Below the pieces are notes generated by a model that was not told the origin of the DNA, searched no databases, and was given only the letters and a program-made list of their open reading frames with translations. Shown here in pieces: positions 26,607-36,160 of a stretch of 64,000 bases of DNA; the first letter of the stretch is position 1; each line of letters opens with the position of its first letter. Origin of the DNA: Brevundimonas sp. Root1279 (GTDB lineage: Bacteria; Pseudomonadota; Alphaproteobacteria; Caulobacterales; Caulobacteraceae); NCBI RefSeq assembly GCF_001425945.1, contig NZ_LMEB01000001.1, positions 372,001 through 436,000 on the forward strand, written 5' to 3'. Both the position numbers and the translations under genes were made by a program.

Positions 26607-27413
26607 TCAGCCGAGGGTCGGCCAGTTCGCGGTGTCGAACAGCCAAGACTGCTCGCTGCAGAAGGGCAGGCAGGCGACGATGAATTTCGAGCCGAAGTCA
26701 GAATTGCGCGGCGGCGCCGCGGCCGCCTCATTGATCAAGCCGGGGATCTCCGGCTGACCGGTGCGGCGGGCGGCGGTGATCTTCTGCAGGGCCGCGGCGG
26801 CGCCGACCCGGTTGTGCACGTGCAGGGTCCGGAACGCCGCGGTGATATGCACCTTCACCGTGCCTTCGGCGATGTTGAGTGCGCGCGCGATTTCCTTGTT
26901 CGACAGACCGGCGGCGAGATGGGTCAGGACCTCGCGCTGGCGCAGCGTCAGCTCCCCTTCGTGGTCCGCCCCGTCCTGGACCGTCGTCGCGCCCTTCAGC
27001 GACACGTCGGAAATGATCGACGGGACGTAGATCTGGCCGTTGAGCACCGTCTGCAGGGCGTGCACCATCTCCGGGCTGGGCAGGTCCTTGGGAACATAGC
27101 CATGCGCCCCGGCCGAGAGAGCCTCGAACGCCTCCGCGCGGTCCTGATGCCAGGCCATCACCACCACGCGCAGTTCCGGCCGGTGCAGCCGGATGCGGCG
27201 CAGTCCGTCCATCCCGCCCATCCCCGGCAGACGATAGTCGACCATCAGAAGACCGATCCGCGGATCACGGTCCAATTCTGACATCGCCCCCGCGAAATCA
27301 TCGACCCCCGCCACGGCCGGAAGGCCAAGCTCGGTCGACATGATCGACATCAGGCCACCACGACACAGGCGGTGACTATCGGCGATAAGCACCCCTTCTC
27401 TTGTGTCGGCCAT
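26607..27413 (-). CDS. NarL/FixJ-type response regulator with atypical receiver and Cys-containing tail
   Basis: A 268-residue regulator. The receiver domain has Asp12 and phospho-acceptor Asp59 (MVDYRLPG) plus Lys109 (PKD), but Ala87 occupies the usual Ser/Thr switch position (VVVMAWHQD). The LuxR helix-turn-helix (about 155-215) reads LTLRQREVLTHLAAGLSNKE and IAEGTVKVHI. An unusual tail of about 50 residues follows, containing Cys248 and Cys252. I start at ATG 27413 because GGGGAGG lies 6 bases upstream. There is no adjacent kinase. It is divergent from the giant peroxidase gene and may control it. Confidence 0.85.
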   Translation of the reverse strand: MADTREGVLIADSHRLCRGGLMSIMSTELGLPAVAGVDDFAGAMSELDRDPRIGLLMVDYRLPGMGGMDGLRRIRLHRPELRVVVMAWHQDRAEAFEALSAGAHGYVPKDLPSPEMVHALQTVLNGQIYVPSIISDVSLKGATTVQDGADHEGELTLRQREVLTHLAAGLSNKEIARALNIAEGTVKVHITAAFRTLHVHNRVGAAAALQKITAARRTGQPEIPGLINEAAAAPPRNSDFGSKFIVACLPFCSEQSWLFDTANWPTLG

Positions 27414-28072
27414 ACCCCACCTCCCCATCAGAGCTAGTCTTACGCTGAACTAAGAACTCCCCGTCCCCGACTTATACCGTTAAGCATAGTTAGTGACCCT
27501 AACACACATCACGGGTACGCGAGAACGCAATTTTTTTTCAATCGGAAATGGCGCTTCCGCGACGGCCGTGAGTCAGGCGTAACGGTTATCCCCAGACTGA
27601 CCTCGCAACCCATTCCGCGGCCCATTGTTCCGCGAAGGCCCAGAAATCTCTCTTTTTCAAAATGTTGGTGCAAAGCAGTGCCCTAAAGGACACGCGCCGC
27701 GCGAGCCGCGTCTTTCGCCAGGCGCGATTGATCCGGCGAACTCGAGCCGAAATTCCGGGACGCAGGAGTTGTGTCACCGGTGGCATCGCGAGGCTTTCGC
27801 GAGAACAGTACGTTAGGGTTACGCCCTAAGTAATAGGACAGTCGTTAAGGTCGTATATCCCGACGCCGACTGAACTAGTCCGTCTGCCGAATAGACGGCC
27901 AACCCTGTTCGATGATTAAGAATCCCGTACGTCCATTTGGGGGCGAGAAAGCGGCAGCTTGGCGCCCACGGGGTTGGCCCAAGCTTACCTGATGTAATCA
28001 TCGGCGGCGATACTCCGATCATTTCGGTGACGGACCGATATTGCCTGCTGTCTAGAGGCTGGAGGGACGGTC
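27414..28072. other. Long, relatively AT-richer regulatory interval before the peroxidase gene
   Basis: About 660 bases separate the NarL-type regulator gene from the peroxidase gene. It is visibly richer in A and T than its neighbours, has a TTTTTTTT run near 27531, and holds TTAGGG/CCCTAA half-sites. Short ORFs here lack ribosome-binding sites and family resemblance. It probably contains two divergent promoters and regulator sites. Confidence 0.55.
27813..27829. promoter_or_regulatory. Candidate operator: TTAGGG inverted repeat
   Basis: TTAGGG (27813-27818) and CCCTAA (27824-27829) form a perfect 6-5-6 inverted repeat. A further CCCTAA lies at 27497-27502 near the regulator's own promoter. 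A dyad of this size fits a dimeric LuxR-type regulator such as the divergent one; binding is inferred. Confidence 0.4.
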
Positions 28073-31000
28073 ATGGTCACCTATATCAGAAGCGATCTGG
28101 ATTTTATTCTTGCCCAGATCAAAATCGCCGAAGCGCACGCCAATGGGCAGCCGCTTTACGGGCCGGGGGGCTTGATCCCGGCGTATAATCTGGCTTGGGG
28201 CCTTCGAACGGTCGACGGCAGCTATAACAATCTCCTGCCGGGTCGGTCCGAAGAGGGCGCCTCGGACAATCCGTTCCCGCGCCTGCTCGATGCGGACTAC
28301 CGCACGATCATGGTCGACCCTGACGGCCCGGGCCCAATGGGGCCCGTGCCGGTCACCTATACGCCCGGCGTCGATAACGACGGTCCCGGCACAGCTGGTC
28401 CGAGCGATGTCTTCGACCCCTATGTCCGCACCATCAGCAACCTGCTCGTCGATCAGGGCCTGGGCAATCCGGCCGCGATCCTGACCGGCCTGCAACGCGC
28501 CGGCATCGTCGCGCCTGAGAACGAAATGGCTGTTCTCGGCACCATTACCGCTGCCTATGAGGCGATCGAGACGGAATTCCTGGCCGTCAGCCAGTCGCGC
28601 GTCGCCTATTTCAATCTCGCCACCACGGCCGCCGCCAATCCGGGCGACGGCGCCGCGGCGGCCGCCGCCGCGGCGGCCCTGATCGTTCTCAACGACGCCA
28701 TCGCCGCGCTCGACGCCGTGCGCGGCCCGCTTGACACCCTCCTGGCCGCCAACGGCATCGTCATGGAGGGCGACAACATCCAGATCACGAACGTCGCCCC
28801 GGACGAAGGGCTGTCGGCGCCGTTCAACTCGTGGTTCACCCTCTTCGGTCAGTTCTTCGACCATGGTCTCGACTTGGTCGCCAAGGGGGGCGCCGGCACG
28901 GTCTTCATCCCGCTGATGCCGGATGACCCGCTCTATGTGCCCGGCGGCACGACCAACTTCATGGTTCTGACCCGCGCGACGCTCGACGAGAACGGCCAGG
29001 CGATCAACACGACCACCTCATTCGTCGATCAGAACCAGACCTACGCGTCGCACGCCTCGCACCAGGTCTTCCTGCGCCAGTATGAGTTCAACGGCGCCGG
29101 CGATCCGGTCAACACCGGCCACCTGATCGAAGGCTCCAACGGCGGCATGGCCACCTGGGCCGACATGAAGGCACAGGCTCGCACCCTGCTCGGCATCAAC
29201 CTGACCGATCAGGACGTCGGCGGGGTGCCGCTGCTGGCCACCGACGAGTACGGAAACTTCACGCCCGGACCGAACGGCTTCCCGCAGGTCATCTTCGAGG
29301 ATCCCGCCAATCCCGGCGTGTTCATTCTCGTTGAAGGGGATCCGGCGGCCAACGGCGGCCTCGGCATTTCCCTGTCCGATGGTCCAGGGAATTCGGTGGC
29401 GGTTCGCACCGGCCACGCCTTCCTGGCCGACATCGCTCACACCGCGGTGCCGGACGGCCTTGAGGACGGCGACATCACCATCGGCCTCGAGAACGGCGGC
29501 CAATCGACCGACGGCTTCTACGACAATGAGCTGCTGGACGCCCACTTCATGGCCGGCGACGGCCGCGCCAATGAGAACGTCGGCCTGACTGCGGTGCACC
29601 ACGTGTTCCACTCGGAACACAACCGATTGGTCGAGCACACGAAGGCGGTCACCTTGGCGGACGCCCAGGCCCTGCTGGCCGGTGGCGCCACTCAGGCCGA
29701 AGCTGTGGCCTTCCTGAATGAGTGGCTCATCGACGATGTGGCGACCGTGCCCGCCAGCCTGGCCGGTCTCGTCTGGGACGGGGAACGCCTGTTCCAGGCG
29801 GCCCGCTTCGGCACCGAGATGCAGTACCAGCACCTCGTGTTCGAGGAGTTCGCGCGGAAGATCCAGCCGAATATCAACGCCTTCATTGTGCCGGACGGCT
29901 ATGACGCCAGCCTCGATCCGGACATCGTCGCCGAGTTCGCCCACGTCGTGTACCGCTTCGGTCACTCGATGCTGACCGAGAACATCGACCGCTTCGACCC
30001 GACCATGACGGCGGATCAGATCAGTCTGATCGAAGGCTTCCTGAACCCGCTTGAGTTCATGAATAACGGCGGAGCCTCGACGGTCGACGCCGACATCGCC
30101 GCCGGCGCCATCATCCGCGGCATGACGCGTCAGGAAGGCAACCAGATCGACGAATTCGTCACCAGCGCGCTCCGCAACAACCTGCTGGGCCTGCCGCTGG
30201 ACCTCGCGACCATCAACCTGGCCCGCGGCCGTGACACCGGCGTGCCCTCGCTCAACGAGTGCCGTCGAGAATTCTACAACGCGTCGAACAACAACATCCT
30301 GCTCAAGCCGTATGATAGCTGGGTCGATTTCGCGAGCCATCTGAAGAACGAAGCCTCGATCATCAACTTCATCGCGGCCTATGGCGATCACTCGCTGATC
30401 ACCAGCCAGGCGACGATCGACGGCAAGCGCGACGCGGCCCTGACCATCATCACCGGCGTCTCCGTCGGCGGACTGCTGGTTCCCGCCGACCGGCTCGACT
30501 TCCTGAACGCCACCGGCGCCCATGCCGGCGGCAACCTGGGCGGCCTCGAGGACGTCGATCTCTGGATCGGCGGCCTCGCCGAACAGACCATGCCGTTCGG
30601 CGGCATGCTGGGCTCGACGTTCAACTTCGTCTTTGAAGTCCAGATGGAGAATCTGCAGAGCGGCGACCGCTTCTACTATCTGCAGCGTCTCGACGGACTG
30701 CACCTGTTCGGTGAGATGGAGGCCAACTCCTTCGCCTCGCTGATCATGCGCAACACTGACGCGACCCACCTGCCGTCGGATGTGTTCTCGACCCCCGGGC
30801 TGATCCTCGAGATTGACCAAAGCCGCCAGTTCAACGACCTGAACGACGACGGTCTACTCGAGTCGACCGATCCCGTGGGCAGCGGTCTGCTGACTCAGCT
30901 GGTCAGCCGCGACAACCCGCTGACCGCGGGGGCGGATAGCAACTACATCCGCTACACCGGCGGTGACCACGTCGTGCTCGGCGGCACCAACGGCGCCGAC

Positions 31001-34000
31001 ATCATGATCGCCGGCATCGGCGACGACACGATCCATGGCGATGGCGGCGCCGATAATCTGTCCGGCGGTTTCGGCAACGACATCATCAATGGCGGCGACG
31101 GAGATGACATCATTACCGACGCCGGCGGTGACGATAACATCAAGGGCGGCAACGGCCACGACGCCATCCACGGCGGACCGGGTCTCGACCTGGTCCTCGC
31201 CGGCGCCGGCAATGACTTTGCTGTTCTCGGTACGGACGACATCGGCGAGGTCTTCGGCGGAGAGGGCAACGACTACATCCACGCCAGCCCCGGCGCTGAA
31301 CGCATCCTCGGCAACGAGGGCGATGACTGGATGGAAGGCGGCGCATTCTCCGGCGCGCCTGGCGACAACTTCGACGAAATCTTCGCTCGTGACCAAATCC
31401 GCGGCAACGATGTCTTCATCGGCACCGGCGGCTTTGACGAGTTCATCGGCGAGGGCGGCGACGACATCTTCGTCGGCAGCCTGGGTCGCAACAAGAGCGC
31501 CGGCATGTCCGGGTTCGACTGGCAGACCTACAAGGACAACACCTTCGGCGTAAACGCTGACCTGTCCATCCCGATCATCTTCGACGAAGCGCCGACCATC
31601 CCAGCCAACGCGGCCCTGGACGAGTTCGACTCCGTCGAAGGCCTGTCCGGCACCCAGTTCAACGACATCCTCAGAGGCACGAACGAAGACGCCTCCACCC
31701 TGCTGCCGTTCGCCCAAGGCGGTAGCGGCGGTGGTCTCGCCGGCAGCTTCCTGGATGCCGCGGGCATCGCCCGCATCGCCGGCCTCCAGTCGCTTCTCGG
31801 CGCCGGTGTCACCTCGTATGCCGCGGGTGACATCATCCTCGGCGGCGACGGCAGCGACCTCATCGAAGGTCACGCCGGCGACGACATCATCGACGGCGAC
31901 AGCTGGCTGAACGTCCGGATCGGTGTCTACGCTAACGTCGGCGTCGACGGCGGCACCGGCGCGGAAATCGACTCGGCCAACAACATGACCGAGCTGATGG
32001 CCGAAATCTTCAACGGCACCTACAACCCCGGCCAGCTGCGCATCGTCCGCGAAATTCTCACGGCCAACGGCGCCGGCGACACCGATATCGCGGTGTTCTC
32101 GGGGAATTTCGCAGATTACACGATCACCAGCCTGACGGGCGGTCGCTTCTCAGTCACCGACAACGTCGGCACCGACGGTACGGACATCATCCGCAACATC
32201 GAGATCATGCGCTTCGCGGATCAGGATGTGGCGGTGAACTCGCCGGCCACGGGCGTCCCGGTCATCAATGACCAGACTCCGACCGAAACCCTGCCGCTGT
32301 CCGTCAACACGGCGGGCATCGCAGACGCCAACGGGCTAGGGGCCTTCTCCTACCAGTGGCAGCTGTCGACCAACGGCGGCACGACTTGGACGAACATCGG
32401 CGGAGCGAACGGCGTGAACTACACGCCCGCCCAGGCTCAGGTCGGTGGTCTGCTCCGCGTCGCGGTCAGCTTCACTGACGGCGTCGGCAACGCCGAGCAG
32501 GTGTTCTCCGTCCCGACCGGCGTGGTCGGCGACAACTGGGACGCCATCCCGCTGCTGCAGAACACCTTCAACGGCACGGCCGGCGATGACATCGCCGACG
32601 GCACCAGCGGCTTCATCGGCCTGGGCGCCAACGACACCCTCAACGGCAATGCGGGGGATGACATCCTCAACGGCGCCGGCGGCACCGACACCATCAACGG
32701 CGGCGCGGGCAATGACCGCATCGACGGCGGTGCTGGCGGATCCGACGTGGCCGTCTGGGCCGGGACGGTGGGCGGCTTCGGGTTCGGTCTCGACGGGACG
32801 GGCCAGCTGACGGTCACCGACCTGATCGGCTCGGAAGGGACCGACACCCTGACCACTGTCGAGCAACTGCGGTTCAACGCGGTCACCTACGCTCTGGTGA
32901 ACGGCACGAATGCGGCCGGGACCTCGAACGGCGGGGCCGGCGCCGACATCGTGCTGGGTCACGGCGGCATCGACACCGTCAACGGCGCGGGCGGAGCGGA
33001 CGTCCTTGTCGGCGGCGCAGCCAACGACACGGCGCTGGGCGGCACTGGCAACGACCAGATCCTCTGGGGCGTCGGCGACGGCCGTGACTTCATCGACGGC
33101 CAGGGCGACACCGACACCGTCCGCATCCGCGGAGACGCCTCGGGTGAAACCTACCGCATCTACTCGCGGACGGCGGCGCTGGCGGCAGGCATCACCGGCC
33201 TGAACGCCAACACCGAGATCGTCATCACCCGCAACGGGACGAACAACGCCTCGATCATCGCCGAACTGGACAATATCGAGGAGATCGTCATCACCGGTCG
33301 CGGCGGTGGCGACACCTTCATCCCGATCGGGTCGTTCGTCGGCACCAGCCTGGCCACCAGCACCATCACCATCGATGGTTCGGACGGCAACGACACGGTC
33401 AACATCACTGACCTGACTTCGGCGCACCGGATCGTCTTCCACCAGAACGGCGGCACGGACACCGTGGTCGGGACCCTGCGTCCGGACGACGTGGTCGAGG
33501 CCTTCGGACCGGCCCTTCCGGGTCTGACCGAAGCCAGCGGCTCCGACGAGTCGATGGATGGCACGACCGGCGAGGCCTCCTACGTGGGCGGCGCCGGCAA
33601 CGACACCCTCGGCTTCGAAACCTCGGCCGCGGCCAAGCATGTCTCCCTCAACGGCGGCTACGCCCGCAATGCGGACGGCAGCAACCAGGCGTCGCTGACC
33701 AGCATCGAAAACGTCGTGGGTTCGGCCTTCGCCGACACCCTGGTGGGCAGCGCAGTGGCGAACGTCATGTTCGGCGGCGAGGGGGCTGACACCCTGGTCG
33801 GCCTCGGCGGCGACGACTTCCTCTGGGGCGGCGCCGGCGCGGCCAACACCATGCAGGGTGGCCTGGGCAACGACATCTACTACGTCGAAGCCAACGACAC
33901 CGTGCTGGAACTGGCCGGGGAGGGCACCGACTCCGTCCTCACCACCCGCGCCTCCTGGACGCTGAAGGCCAACGTCGAAAACCTGGCCTTCGTCGGAACC

Positions 34001-35125
34001 GGAGCCTTCGCCGGCGTCGGCAACGAACTGGCCAATGCGATCCAGGGCGGGGACGGCAATGACGTCCTCTCCGGTCGCGGCGGTCTCGACAACCTGATCG
34101 GCGGCGCGGGCGTCGACATGGTCTCCTACGCCGCTGCGGCGGCCGGGGTGAACGTGAACCTCAACGGCTCGGTCGCCTCCAACGACGGCGATGGCGCTTC
34201 CGACACCCTCTCGGGCTTCGAGAACGTCACCGGCTCGGCGCTCAACGACACCCTTGTCGGATCCGGCGGCGCCAACGTCCTCTGGGGCGGCACCGGGGCT
34301 GACTACCTGATCGGCTTGGACGGCGACGACACCCTCCACGGCGGGTCGGGCGTGGCCAACACCCTGCAGGGCGGCTCGGGCAACGACCACTACGTCCTCA
34401 CGGCCGCCGGCGACTCGATCGTCGAACTGGCCGGCGGCGGCGCGGATTGGGTCGATACCCTGTCCAGCACTCATACGCTGGCGGCCAACGTCGAGAACGT
34501 GACCTACACCGGGGCCGGCAACTTCGTCGGCAACGGCAACGCCGACGCCAACGTCATCACCGGCGGCATCGGCAACGACACCCTGAACGGCAAGGGCGGC
34601 AACGACACCCTGAACGGCGGCGCGGGCAACGACATCGCCCAGCTGACGGGCAACGCCGGCCAGTACACGGCGGTCGCCACCGCCGGCGGCTTCATCCTGA
34701 CCGACAGCACTGCCGGTCGAGATGGTGTCGACACCCTCCTGGGCGTCGAGCGGGTCCGTTACGCCAACGGCACGATCGTCAACGTGTCGTCGCTGGTGGG
34801 AGCCGCCCCGGTTCTCTCCGCCAAGGAAGCCGGTCCGCAGGTCATCCCGGTGGCTCCGGAAGCCTCGATGGCGGCCAAGCTGATCTCCGAAGATCCGTGG
34901 GTCCTCCCCGGCGCCTCGGACGACTCGGCCTTCACCGCCAAGATGTCGGACGCCCAGGTCCTTCCGGCTCTGGACGACGGCGCTCCGCTCGGAGTGGGTC
35001 GACTGTTCGATGAGGGCTTCGCCGAGCGCTTTGCTCAGCGCCACGACGCCGCCTTCATCGACCGCTCGGACGACTTCTGGGGTGCTCCGACGAAGGGCTT
35101 CGGCCTGGACGACTGGTTCAACTGA
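28073..35125 (+). CDS. Giant animal-type haem peroxidase with RTX calcium-binding repeats (MopA-like)
   Basis: A 2350-residue protein. The N-terminal haem-peroxidase domain (about 1-900) has the distal pair Asp263-His264 (GQFFDHG), catalytic Arg498 and Glu501 (GDGRANEN, followed by HHVFHSEHNRL), and proximal His631 (YRFGHSM), matching myeloperoxidase-type enzymes; Asp and Glu are the usual covalent haem links. RTX nonapeptides (GGxGxDxxx) start near residue 965 and recur in blocks to about 2190. An immunoglobulin-like segment lies at about 1395-1490. There is no N-terminal signal peptide, as expected for type I secretion, but no ABC exporter is nearby. The architecture matches MopA, an Mn(II)-oxidising peroxidase of marine alphaproteobacteria, so an extracellular oxidase acting on Mn, halide or organics is likely. 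The start has GGAGGG 6 bases upstream. Confidence 0.9.
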   Translation: MVTYIRSDLDFILAQIKIAEAHANGQPLYGPGGLIPAYNLAWGLRTVDGSYNNLLPGRSEEGASDNPFPRLLDADYRTIMVDPDGPGPMGPVPVTYTPGVDNDGPGTAGPSDVFDPYVRTISNLLVDQGLGNPAAILTGLQRAGIVAPENEMAVLGTITAAYEAIETEFLAVSQSRVAYFNLATTAAANPGDGAAAAAAAAALIVLNDAIAALDAVRGPLDTLLAANGIVMEGDNIQITNVAPDEGLSAPFNSWFTLFGQFFDHGLDLVAKGGAGTVFIPLMPDDPLYVPGGTTNFMVLTRATLDENGQAINTTTSFVDQNQTYASHASHQVFLRQYEFNGAGDPVNTGHLIEGSNGGMATWADMKAQARTLLGINLTDQDVGGVPLLATDEYGNFTPGPNGFPQVIFEDPANPGVFILVEGDPAANGGLGISLSDGPGNSVAVRTGHAFLADIAHTAVPDGLEDGDITIGLENGGQSTDGFYDNELLDAHFMAGDGRANENVGLTAVHHVFHSEHNRLVEHTKAVTLADAQALLAGGATQAEAVAFLNEWLIDDVATVPASLAGLVWDGERLFQAARFGTEMQYQHLVFEEFARKIQPNINAFIVPDGYDASLDPDIVAEFAHVVYRFGHSMLTENIDRFDPTMTADQISLIEGFLNPLEFMNNGGASTVDADIAAGAIIRGMTRQEGNQIDEFVTSALRNNLLGLPLDLATINLARGRDTGVPSLNECRREFYNASNNNILLKPYDSWVDFASHLKNEASIINFIAAYGDHSLITSQATIDGKRDAALTIITGVSVGGLLVPADRLDFLNATGAHAGGNLGGLEDVDLWIGGLAEQTMPFGGMLGSTFNFVFEVQMENLQSGDRFYYLQRLDGLHLFGEMEANSFASLIMRNTDATHLPSDVFSTPGLILEIDQSRQFNDLNDDGLLESTDPVGSGLLTQLVSRDNPLTAGADSNYIRYTGGDHVVLGGTNGADIMIAGIGDDTIHGDGGADNLSGGFGNDIINGGDGDDIITDAGGDDNIKGGNGHDAIHGGPGLDLVLAGAGNDFAVLGTDDIGEVFGGEGNDYIHASPGAERILGNEGDDWMEGGAFSGAPGDNFDEIFARDQIRGNDVFIGTGGFDEFIGEGGDDIFVGSLGRNKSAGMSGFDWQTYKDNTFGVNADLSIPIIFDEAPTIPANAALDEFDSVEGLSGTQFNDILRGTNEDASTLLPFAQGGSGGGLAGSFLDAAGIARIAGLQSLLGAGVTSYAAGDIILGGDGSDLIEGHAGDDIIDGDSWLNVRIGVYANVGVDGGTGAEIDSANNMTELMAEIFNGTYNPGQLRIVREILTANGAGDTDIAVFSGNFADYTITSLTGGRFSVTDNVGTDGTDIIRNIEIMRFADQDVAVNSPATGVPVINDQTPTETLPLSVNTAGIADANGLGAFSYQWQLSTNGGTTWTNIGGANGVNYTPAQAQVGGLLRVAVSFTDGVGNAEQVFSVPTGVVGDNWDAIPLLQNTFNGTAGDDIADGTSGFIGLGANDTLNGNAGDDILNGAGGTDTINGGAGNDRIDGGAGGSDVAVWAGTVGGFGFGLDGTGQLTVTDLIGSEGTDTLTTVEQLRFNAVTYALVNGTNAAGTSNGGAGADIVLGHGGIDTVNGAGGADVLVGGAANDTALGGTGNDQILWGVGDGRDFIDGQGDTDTVRIRGDASGETYRIYSRTAALAAGITGLNANTEIVITRNGTNNASIIAELDNIEEIVITGRGGGDTFIPIGSFVGTSLATSTITIDGSDGNDTVNITDLTSAHRIVFHQNGGTDTVVGTLRPDDVVEAFGPALPGLTEASGSDESMDGTTGEASYVGGAGNDTLGFETSAAAKHVSLNGGYARNADGSNQASLTSIENVVGSAFADTLVGSAVANVMFGGEGADTLVGLGGDDFLWGGAGAANTMQGGLGNDIYYVEANDTVLELAGEGTDSVLTTRASWTLKANVENLAFVGTGAFAGVGNELANAIQGGDGNDVLSGRGGLDNLIGGAGVDMVSYAAAAAGVNVNLNGSVASNDGDGASDTLSGFENVTGSALNDTLVGSGGANVLWGGTGADYLIGLDGDDTLHGGSGVANTLQGGSGNDHYVLTAAGDSIVELAGGGADWVDTLSSTHTLAANVENVTYTGAGNFVGNGNADANVITGGIGNDTLNGKGGNDTLNGGAGNDIAQLTGNAGQYTAVATAGGFILTDSTAGRDGVDTLLGVERVRYANGTIVNVSSLVGAAPVLSAKEAGPQVIPVAPEASMAAKLISEDPWVLPGASDDSAFTAKMSDAQVLPALDDGAPLGVGRLFDEGFAERFAQRHDAAFIDRSDDFWGAPTKGFGLDDWFN

Positions 35126-35210
35126 TCCGGCAGGGGCTGCCTCTTCCGCCCGGCGTCGCGACCTTCGCGCCGTCGGGCGGATCTGGCGGGGGTCCGGGTC
35201 TTTGAAAGCG

Positions 35211-35250
35211 ACAGCCGCGCCTGGCCTGCCCGGTGCGGCTGTTTCGTCTT
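35211..35250 (+). terminator. Probable terminator after the peroxidase gene
   Basis: ACAGCCGC (35211-35218) pairs with GCGGCTGT (35235-35242) around a 16-base loop, followed by the U-rich TTCGTCTT. It is the only clear hairpin in the 236-base gap before the kinase gene. Confidence 0.55.
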
Positions 35251-35361
35251 CGAAGGCGGGTGACAACGCAGCGCCGACAACGGGGCCGCGGATACCCAGG
35301 CGGGACGGGCCGGGGGTGACGGCAAGACGTCTCACCAAGCGAGTGAAAGGAGGAAGGGGCT

Positions 35362-36159
35362 ATGCCCAGGCTCGGGGGAGCGGCGGCCAGGACCAGGGTC
35401 CGCGGGGAAGATCCGCAGGCCGATCCGCACAAGCAAAGACGATTGGTGCGCCAGGTTTCCGCGCTGAAGAGGGCGCTGGCGAAATGCCAGGCCGAGATTG
35501 AGCAGGCTTCAGGTCGACGCGCTGAGCAGATGGCCGAGCATTGGAGCCTGCAGGTCCGCGAGGTGGATCATCGGGCCAAGAACTCGCTCCAGCTCGCAGC
35601 GTCTATGCTGCTGATCCATGGCAAGACGACCGAGGATGTCGAGGTGCGGCGGCAGCTGGAATCGGCGGCCACCCGACTGACCACCCTGGCGCGGCTGCAC
35701 GCGGTCCTGCACGAAGGCGCCGGCGACAACGGCGTGGCGCTCAAGCCCTGGCTGGAGCGGGTGTGCGAAGGGCTGCACATGGATCAGACGGTGGTGATCT
35801 GCATTGTCGCCCCGGACGAGGTCTGGCCGGCGGAGGTGGCGCGGCCGGTGGGTCTGTTCACCTTCGAGGCGGTGACCAACGCCCTGAAGCACGGTTTCCG
35901 CGACGGCGGCGCGGGCCGCATCGACGTGAGCCTCGTGCGCAACGAGCGCGCCTACCGGCTCGAGGTGGCGGACGACGGGGTCGGGGCGGCGGGCATGCCC
36001 TGTACGGGCTTGGGCCTGACTCTGTGTCAGATCTTCGCCGAACAGCTCGGCGGGGTGTTCTCGATCGACTACGACTCCCACGATCGCGGTTTCCGCAGCG
36101 GCATTGTCTTCGCCGGACCGGGAGCCCAGGCGGCGGGCCCGGATCCCGCGCGACACTAG
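35362..36159 (+). CDS. Soluble HisKA_2-type sensor histidine kinase
   Basis: A 265-residue kinase without membrane segments or a recognisable sensor domain. A basic coiled-coil N-terminus (about 25-60) leads into the HisKA_2 box with phospho-His70 (REVDHRAKNSLQLAASML) and an ATPase domain (EAVTNALKHGF, VADDGVGAAG, GLGLTLCQIFAEQLGG). Such kinases in alphaproteobacteria often feed general-stress or light responses. No response regulator is adjacent in the same direction; the LuxR-type gene converges with it with one base between them. The peroxidase regulator at 26607 is a possible partner (inference). Confidence 0.85.
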   Translation: MPRLGGAAARTRVRGEDPQADPHKQRRLVRQVSALKRALAKCQAEIEQASGRRAEQMAEHWSLQVREVDHRAKNSLQLAASMLLIHGKTTEDVEVRRQLESAATRLTTLARLHAVLHEGAGDNGVALKPWLERVCEGLHMDQTVVICIVAPDEVWPAEVARPVGLFTFEAVTNALKHGFRDGGAGRIDVSLVRNERAYRLEVADDGVGAAGMPCTGLGLTLCQIFAEQLGGVFSIDYDSHDRGFRSGIVFAGPGAQAAGPDPARH

Positions 36160-36160
36160 A

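Noticed and set aside
27583..27592. TTATCCCCA as a possible DnaA box
   Set aside because: It is a single partial match with no neighbouring boxes or origin-like AT-rich unwinding region.
27586..27786. A 66-residue minus-strand frame in the interval before the peroxidase gene
   Set aside because: It is basic and aromatic but has no ribosome-binding site, no recognisable family and an unconvincing start, so I could not tell it from chance.
28073..35125. Calling the giant RTX protein a haemolysin or adhesin
   Set aside because: RTX repeats alone suggest that, but the N-terminal 900 residues carry a complete haem-peroxidase active site.
32336..35338. A 1000-codon frame antisense to the RTX region
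   Set aside because: It mirrors the repeat codons of the calcium-binding region and has no signal, motif or ribosome-binding site.
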